From Hymenopellis radicata (taxonomy: Eukaryota; Basidiomycota; Agaricomycetes; Agaricales; Physalacriaceae), in contig JADNRX010001140.1 in assembly GCA_015501595.1 (NCBI GenBank), forward strand, positions 1 through 13,718: a stretch of DNA of 13,718 nt. Reading direction: 5' to 3'. A program made the position numbers and the translations under genes. A model generated the notes under the pieces. That model made no database searches and was not told the origin of the DNA. It saw only the letters and a program-made list of their open reading frames with translations. Below, piece after piece: positions 9,335 through 13,718 of this stretch; positions within the stretch are counted from its first letter, which is position 1; each line of letters opens with the position of its first letter.

Positions 9335-9350
9335 ATGGCGTCCGCGCCAT
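9335..9350. repeat. ATGGCG/CGCCAT hairpin at the gag stop
   Basis: Six-base perfect arms with a TCCG tetraloop overlap the first base of the gag stop codon complement. Copy A has one extra G in the loop region (about 2556-2572). Confidence 0.55.
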
Positions 9351-9575
9351 TATAGACTTTGGTTGCCTTGCATTACTTCTTTCAAGGTAGCCAACAGCTG
9401 CTCATATTGACGAGCTTGCACTTGTTCATAGGCAAGACGAGCCTCTCGTTGTTCTTTAATCTCAATGCTGAACTTATCTATCAGTAGAGCTAAAGTTTCA
9501 GTTTGTTGCAATAAATCCTCTGCTTTAACTCTAGTTGTAGAGGTTGGTACAAGTCCATACTCAACTGTTTGCTCT

Positions 9576-9596
9576 GGAAGCCTGTTTGGTGCTTCC
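9576..9596. repeat. GGAAGC/GCTTCC hairpin inside gag
   Basis: Six-base arms lie within the gag frame and encode the peptide around APNRLPE. In copy A the right arm is disrupted by three extra bases (near 2818). Its presence in coding sequence shows that the family is not confined to non-coding parts. Confidence 0.6.
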
Positions 9597-9850
9597 GTAG
9601 TCTGACCAAAAACGTCTATATCGCCAAAATGAGCACTAATAGCACTGGAGACTTCTTCTAAGGTCCAACGTAAACCAACTTTCTTAGCATTGTCGGAAGA
9701 GTCTGGGTGTACTCGTTTCAGTTCTACTTGTACACTGGCCCATGAAGTGCCTAGAATGCATGAAATGATCTGGTCTATGGCATACTTTTCCGTGATATCT
9801 TTGTTGTTAATCAAGTAAAGCATGACATGCATAATAACTCGTTTAAATTC

Positions 9851-9900
9851 AACTCAACCGGCTTTACTGTAGATCTGACTAGATCTATACGAGTTGAGTT
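9851..9900. repeat. Nested inverted repeat at the internal gag stop
   Basis: AACTCAAC (9851-9858) pairs with GTTGAGTT (9893-9900). The loop contains AGATCT twice, separated by GACT. The in-frame TGA that splits gag (9854-9856, minus strand) lies within the left arm. The structure is present in copy A as well. It may be a small insertion that created the stop, or a structure influencing translation there. Confidence 0.5.
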
Positions 9901-10335
9901 TTGCTTCTAGTTCTTTATTAGTATGTCGCTGGTCATCAGCACCAATACCATAGCTTTCCATAATAGCTTTCTTAAACTTAGGATACTGTCCTGCCGCATA
10001 CTCTGGCATAGCCATCCACTGAGTTCTGATATCTTCATCAACATAGCTAACAGTAATTTCAATCTTCAGCTCTGTGTCTGTCATCTTATTGGCCGGAAAG
10101 GTCCAGTCAAGTGCATTAAAATATTTCTTGATTCCACTTGGAGTGGCATGAAAGTCTGGAGCGTATCTGGTACCTGGAATGGGTAAATGCCTTCCGTCTA
10201 TTGTATCTGAGGCAGCTTTTGACGGATATGCTGCTGGGTCTAAAACCATCTTTAATATAGATTATCTTAGATTCTGAAATAAAGAATGCAGTCGTAATGA
10301 CTAGTCTTTAAAGGCTGAAGTCTTTATTAGGTATC

Positions 10336-10356
10336 CGGAAGAGATTTAGCCTTCCG
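10336..10356. repeat. CGGAAG/CTTCCG hairpin upstream of gag
   Basis: Perfect six-base arms surround AGATTTAGC, about 90 bp upstream of the gag ATG. In copy A (3556-3577) the loop is one base longer and the arms are unchanged. Confidence 0.65.
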
Positions 10357-10430
10357 AATCCGTAGTTCAAGACTGCTTTTGTGCACTTAGTGCTTTTGAG
10401 TTGTTAGTCCTTATAAAAGGAGTAACTGGC

Positions 10431-10458
10431 TCCGGAACTGATGATAGTTGTTTCCGGA
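10431..10458. repeat. TCCGGAA/TTCCGGA hairpin
   Basis: Seven-base perfect arms surround a 14 nt loop in the leader. The copy A equivalent is 3653-3680, fully conserved. Confidence 0.65.
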
Positions 10459-10673
10459 ACAGATTTTCTTTTTGAGCTGACTAAGCTGCTTTAGCAATAG
10501 TGCTTTGTCTAACTTCTGCACTTGCGTGGGCAAGATATTTGGCAGAGAGAATATCAGGTCTAAGTGTTTACTTCGAACTAGTAAAAGTGTTACAAATACT
10601 TATACTAGCATAAGAAACTGGGTTCTGAGTTGGGGTATAACGCAAAGATTGCGAGTTCGAGTTTTTGAAAGCA

Positions 10674-10695
10674 CGGAAGCTCTAACGCGCTTCCG
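10674..10695. repeat. CGGAAGC/GCTTCCG hairpin
   Basis: Seven-base perfect arms surround TCTAACGC in the leader. In copy A (3893-3916) the loop is longer by two bases and rearranged, but CGGAAG and CTTCCG are kept. Confidence 0.65.
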
Positions 10696-11032
10696 AATTC
10701 TGAATCCTTGAAGTTTTAAAACAATTTAAAGCCCCTCGCGGTGGCTCCAAAAATATGATGTGCAGTGGTAGGAATACACTACAGAAATAACACAATACAC
10801 AACACACACAAAACAACAAAACAACAAAAGGTAATATACAAACACCAACAGACTGCTGCAGTCTGAATGGACAAGTAAAAGGATCTGACCTTTAACACTC
10901 GTAACGAAATACAACTTTAGTCAATCACTCGTTGACTCAAAGAGGGTCCAAACGGAAGGGTGAAGTATACTTCCTAAACTAACACAAAGGCAAGTTCGAG
11001 GGAGCAAGGGTTTGTTAAAACTTGTAAGATTC

Positions 11033-11055
11033 CGGAAGAACGGAAAGGGCTTCCG
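11033..11055. repeat. CGGAAG/CTTCCG hairpin with an internal second CGGAAAG
   Basis: The outer arms CGGAAG (11033-11038) and CTTCCG (11050-11055) enclose another CGGAAAG at 11041, so two alternative pairings with the same right arm are possible. It is identical in copy A (about 4252-4274). Confidence 0.6.
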
Positions 11056-11303
11056 ACGTCTTAGCCGATGTCTTGGATCGCAGGTACACGAGTTACGAGT
11101 TTTAATCGTCTGCGCATTGACCGTCTTGTTCCAATCCACCTATAACTAACAGAGTATGGTTCAAGTTCGTTCTTTGAGTAAAGATCCGCGGGGACTTGAT
11201 ACACACACTAAGCTTGTCTGAACTTAACGTCTGAGGATTCTGTTCTTATATGAACCAAAAGCAGTTGCAAGCGTGGCGACTTCAAGATTTTCTTAAGTGG
11301 ACA

Positions 11304-11324
11304 CGGAAAGGTTTCTTGCTTCCG
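11304..11324. repeat. CGGAAAG/GCTTCCG hairpin with divergent loop
   Basis: The arms are the same in both copies, but the loop differs: GTTTCTTG here against GAATCTCG in copy A (4520-4540). The hairpin sits in the only stretch with clustered substitutions between the copies. Confidence 0.65.
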
Positions 11325-11634
11325 CCGTTTAGACTTCGTCTAGGGACAAAGGGACTTCAACAAGGTCTTTCCGAGTCTTCTGTAGTACTTCCCCAAAGAA
11401 CACCAAGTAAAACTGTTACTGGTTCAAGGGGGTCTAGTTCTTGTCTTAAACTTGTACGCAATCTTGGAAGCAAAAGTTTCTGAGTCAAAGATACACTTGT
11501 ATTCGCTTTGTAGGCTGTATACGGGGGTGCAGATTAACTACTGACTACAATGTTGAACAGTCTCTTTTATACTACGTACGGCTAAAGAATGGCGTAAGGC
11601 TACTTACTAAGTACGGCTGATCTTTATAGTATAA

Positions 11635-11722
11635 CCGGAAGGATTTGAAATGTTTCCTGCGTGGAACCGGAAGGATTTTGAAATGCTTCCTTAGTAACTG
11701 GAAAGATTTGAAATGCTTCCAG
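11635..11722. repeat. Triplet of CGGAAG-type hairpins in tandem (copy B)
   Basis: Three near-identical hairpins lie in a row, at 11636-11657, 11668-11690 and 11698-11722. All share the body GGAAGGATTTGAAATG followed by (C/T)TTCC. They are separated by short unlike spacers (TGCGTGGAAC, TTAGTAA). The repeat period is about 30 bp. This shows that the hairpin unit itself can multiply locally. Confidence 0.75.
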
Positions 11723-12090
11723 TGCCATCAGACTTCTAAGTAGTGCATTTACGGATGTAGTCAATGTAACATATGGACATGATCAGGAACAGTATTTGGG
11801 GCTTCCATTACGAGTCCAACTTATCCTGGCTTATCTGAGTGTAGGTCTTGCTTAGTCTAACAGTGTCTAACCTTGTCCCTAAGCGGAGGTTCAAGGTCTA
11901 AGTTCTAGGATTCTGTAGATACCCTATACATGGTTTCTTAGAGTGGGCATGGCTCTGCAAACTAAGATCTGCAAGATATACAGATTCTCTTATCTCGAAT
12001 ATAGCTGTTTCTAGTATTCTTGGCACTGGACTAAAGTTGAAGCTATTTGCAAAGGTGACTGCGGATGGTTATCTGCAGCTTGCTATCTGA

Positions 12091-12107
12091 TCGGACTGTC
12101 CGTCCGA
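12091..12107. repeat. TCGGAC/GTCCGA hairpin
   Basis: Six-base perfect arms surround TGTCC in the leader. A different arm sequence sets it apart from the CGGAAG family. The copy A equivalent is 5306-5322. Confidence 0.6.
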
Positions 12108-12313
12108 ACGGAAGTATGATGCAAAATGACGTGCTTGCAGGGTACTATGAGCTCATAGTTTCAAGGGGAACTGAGTGGTCCATATGGTCCACGAACACTG
12201 AGTAGATAGGTGTCTATACTTAGCTACTTTGCTGTTTCTATGCAAGTTTCGACTTGTGAACTTGTATACACATTTCTGGGGTATCCGGATGACTTGTAGT
12301 CTTTCCAGGTCTG

Positions 12314-12324
12314 TTAAGTACTTA
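12314..12324 (-). other. Primer-binding site, probable self-priming type (copy B)
   Basis: The 11 nt directly downstream of the 5' LTR on the minus strand are TAAGTACTTAA. They do not start with TGG, as a site pairing with a tRNA 3' CCA end would. The LTR itself contains TGAAGTACTTA on the minus strand (12549-12539). This can pair with the site over 11 positions, ten Watson-Crick and one G-U. That is the arrangement known for self-priming elements of the Tf1/sushi group, where the transcript's own 5' end primes cDNA synthesis. The role here is inferred from position and complementarity. Confidence 0.55.
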
Positions 12325-12639
12325 TGCGCACTGGAAAGCGGAAGGTGTTTCCGCATTTCTGGGTTTTTGAAGAGTTGTAATAACTCAAACGCCTTGAGTA
12401 TTAGGTATTTAGGTACGTTATGTAGATTTGAACGTTCACGGAAGCATTAACAAGTCTTCCGGAGGCATGATGTTGCCACCTTGGAGTCTCTTCGCGTTCT
12501 AAAGAGTGTCTCCTTGAAGTTATAGAATGTATAACTTCTAAGTACTTCAGTCTGTTATATGTGTGTAGTTCAGGTCTAGTGCTTGTATAGAAATCGCAAA
12601 ATATAGCTATTCTGTTGTGTAATTGTAACATGCATATCA
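12325..12639 (-). repeat. 5' LTR of copy B
   Basis: This 315 bp direct repeat matches 6670-6984 except for six substitutions that I count by eye, all transitions. On the minus strand it starts TGATATGCATG and ends CAGTGCGCA. It should hold the promoter. A candidate TATA-like run lies at 12598-12605, and the segment complementary to the primer-binding site lies at 12539-12549. A hairpin with CGGAA/TTCCG arms occupies 12331-12362 near the U5 end. The plus-strand sequence after 12639 (GCGGGCGTCC) is unrelated to anything in copy A, which marks the element's outer edge. Confidence 0.88.
12598..12605 (-). promoter_or_regulatory. Candidate TATA-like box in the U3 region
   Basis: The minus strand reads TATATTTT here, inside the 5' LTR and about 35-40 bp from its start. 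If transcription starts near 12549, as the self-priming model for this element would require, the box is about 50 bp upstream of the start. Fungal promoters tolerate that distance. The same sequence recurs in the 3' LTR and in copy A. The region is AT-rich, so the match is weak evidence. Confidence 0.3.
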
Positions 12640-13718
12640 GCGGGCGTCCGTCGGTGCATGCCTCTTCCCCGACATCTTCTTCTTTTCTCATGACTCGGCA
12701 TGTTTCCATGACGACTCATTTTGGTAGCCCTTCTGAGAGGGTGCGACGACATTGTCTTCCCTCGTCCGAGTCAGCCCGTCATTTGTGAGCCGCCACGTCG
12801 TCTTACAGTAACCTTCTGTGCAGGTCTTGTTCAACTATGTATGACAGTGCACTGCCAGAATCTGGGAGCAGCTATTACTCCTGTTACCATTCAGTGAGTT
12901 CATCCTATCTTCCGACAGATTTATATATCTTGAATTCTGGTCTTAGGACAAGTTGTGACTTGATGTCGCACCTCGATGGTCTCCATAGACCCGCGTCTGT
13001 TCAACACGCTCCGCTTTCGGTTCTGCTGCCTTCGGTGGGCTGCGGGAACTTGGCAATATGTGGGGTCTCTGTGGCACTACCAAGCAAAGGTTCACATATT
13101 ATACGGCCACCAAGGATTGACGATGTCTTCATATAGTGTATGCCTTTCCATCTCAGTGTCATTTCCCTACAATAACGACTCGAATATTTCTTACACACAA
13201 CTTCGTGCGAATCCACACAGTCATCGGGGGAGATACAGTGTGGAGAAGAGGGCGTAGAGGCTCGTGCTTTAACGTTTCTTGAAGCATTCGTCGCTCCATT
13301 TGTTGGGAATTACCTCACGTATGATGGGCGCCTTCTTGTCCATTCGTACGCCGGGACGTCGGTATGGCTTGCACACACGCTAGTTCATTACCGTCTTACC
13401 AGGCATTTATACGTCTCTCTGTTACCCTGGACATGACGCCGTCTTGCTTGCTCATGTGCGGATGAAAGAGCGGGTCTGGCAGAGGGGGGAAGAGGGAAGG
13501 ACTATGGACGATTTGCGGGCATTTCCCGTCTATGACGCACTGTAGATTCCTCTTTTCCTGACGAGCCGGAAATCATACGATTGGTGACAACACTGTGGAG
13601 GTGTGGAGAACAGGAATAGAAGGAAGAGGACGTGCCCCTACCATCTCAACTGTGCGCGCTCCGTCCGTTTGAGGAATGGGGAGCTTGAAACTGGTGGTAG
13701 ACGGAGAGGGCGCCGGTG
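12640..13718. other. Right flank, unique DNA without a supportable gene
   Basis: Sequence after the 5' LTR is more GC-rich than the element and shares nothing with the rest of the window. Frames up to about 99 codons exist at 12837-13136 and 12976-13257, but they overlap each other in different frames and show no domain. There are no hairpins of the CGGAAG family here. It may be intergenic or part of an intron-rich gene I cannot resolve. Confidence 0.5.

Larger units (their letters stand above)
6999..9349 (-). other. Non-coding 3' region of copy B, where pol would be expected
   Basis: In an autonomous element this span between gag and the polypurine tract would hold protease, reverse transcriptase and integrase. 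Here it is only 2.35 kb, 392 bp of which is a nested TIR element (7607-7998). I see no catalytic motif such as YXDD in any frame, and the frames are short. It contains about ten CGGAAG-type hairpins and an 80 bp tandem duplication (7255-7413). It appears to be unrelated filler or heavily degraded sequence rather than recognisable pol. Confidence 0.6.
9350..10249 (-). pseudogene. gag: Gag-like reading frame interrupted by one stop (copy B)
   Basis: One continuous minus-strand frame starts at ATG 10249 (MVLDPAAYPSK...) and ends at TAA 9350-9352. A TGA at 9854-9856 divides it into 131 aa and roughly 167 aa. The first part (residues about 20-120) has KKYFNALDWTF, then an ELKIEITVSYVD helix and the segment KFKKAIMESYG. 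This resembles the N-terminal half of basidiomycete retrotransposon Gag proteins. The second part has LKRVHPDSSDN followed by WTLEEVSSAI, like the 'KHPD...EEVY' segment of those Gags, then a charged, Gln/Glu-rich probable coiled coil (EIKEQREARLAYEQVQARQYEQLLA, written here only as a span near the C-terminus, positions about 9380-9460). No CCHC zinc knuckle is seen. The element encodes nothing else recognisable. The stop also appears in copy A, so it predates the duplication. Translation past it is possible but unproven. Confidence 0.75.
10250..12313 (-). other. Long leader of copy B, between primer-binding site and gag
   Basis: About 2.06 kb separates the primer-binding site from the gag ATG. 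Reading both strands I find only short frames (under about 80 codons) with no recognisable domain, so I treat it as untranslated. It is dense in CGGAAG/CTTCCG hairpins (for example 10336-10356, 10431-10458, 10674-10695, 11033-11055, 11304-11324 and the triplet at 11635-11722). It also has an AC-rich tract near 10790-10830. Leaders of non-autonomous retroelements often carry packaging and dimerisation signals; that role here is a guess. Confidence 0.6.
6670..12639 (-). mobile_element. Complete non-autonomous gag-only LTR retrotransposon (copy B)
   Basis: Two 315 bp direct repeats (6670-6984 and 12325-12639) bound a 5.34 kb internal region. Each repeat begins TG and ends CA. On the minus strand the order is 5' LTR, primer-binding site, leader, gag, 3' region, polypurine tract, 3' LTR. 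The purine run AAGTTAAGGGGAGA abuts the LTR start TGATATG on the minus strand, which fixes the orientation and agrees with gag lying on that strand. I found no stretch resembling reverse transcriptase, RNase H, integrase or protease, and no other long frame. The element would therefore need enzymes in trans, like the plant elements called TR-GAG or LARD. The Gag type and apparent self-priming suggest Ty3/gypsy affinity, but this is inference. The 5 bp flanks (GTAGA left, GCGGG right) do not form a target-site duplication. Confidence 0.88.

Noticed and set aside
10785..10835. AC-rich tract (CACAATACACAACACACACA) as a microsatellite
   Set aside because: It is irregular and short, and almost unchanged between the copies, so it is noted only as composition bias.
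11635..11722. CRISPR-like array of regularly spaced palindromes
   Set aside because: There are only three units, the spacers are about 10 nt and partly similar, and the context is a eukaryotic retroelement.
1..12639. RIP (repeat-induced point mutation) of the repeated element
   Set aside because: The two copies differ mostly by indels with few transitions, unlike the dense C-to-T change expected from RIP. The few LTR transitions fit ordinary CpG deamination better.
12837..13257. Two overlapping plus-strand frames of 99 and 93 codons in the right flank
   Set aside because: They are in different frames over the same DNA, show no domains, and are of a length expected by chance in GC-rich sequence.
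13269..13379. Short minus-strand frame reading KPYRRPGVRMDKKAPIIREV and ending in TAA
   Set aside because: The composition looks protein-like, and it could be a last exon, but it has only 37 codons, no start and no convincing splice acceptor.

Overview
The window looks like nuclear DNA of a filamentous fungus, most likely a basidiomycete. Two things suggest this: the only recognisable protein domains are Gag fragments resembling the long-terminal-repeat (LTR) retrotransposon Gag proteins common in Agaricomycetes, and the rest is intron-era eukaryotic intergenic DNA with no bacterial operon structure. The species cannot be named from the sequence. No viral, toxin, CRISPR, rRNA or tRNA genes were found.

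Layout. Positions 1-5539 (copy A) and 6670-12639 (copy B) are two near-identical copies, in the same orientation, of one LTR retrotransposon read on the minus strand. Copy B is complete: 5' LTR 12325-12639, primer-binding site 12314-12324, a roughly 2 kb leader, a gag reading frame with one in-frame stop (10249 to 9350), a 2.35 kb 3' region holding a nested 392 bp TIR element, a polypurine tract 6985-6998 and a 3' LTR 6670-6984. Both LTRs are 315 bp and run TG...CA. No reverse transcriptase, RNase H, integrase or protease is visible, so this is a non-autonomous, gag-only element. Copy A enters from the left inside its 3' LTR and ends exactly at the primer-binding site, with no 5' LTR.

Between the copies (5540-6669) lie GC-rich hairpins, a stretch with a 12 bp direct repeat, and the 3' end of a host gene for a multi-pass membrane protein (6023-6361) with an AATAAA signal. 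To the right (12640-13718) is unique DNA with no gene I can support.

The most unusual feature is a family of about 25 short hairpins scattered through the retroelement (LTR, leader, gag and 3' region). Each has the form CGGAAG - about 10 nt - CTTCCG and is about 22-26 bp long. They are absent from the nested TIR element and from both flanks. A second notable point is that the primer-binding site is complementary to an internal LTR segment (11 pairs, one of them G-U), which suggests Tf1-like self-priming. Third, A and B differ mostly by small indels, B's 3' LTR matches A better than it matches B's own 5' LTR, and B has no target-site duplication. Together these suggest recombination, gene conversion or an assembly problem rather than two simple insertions.
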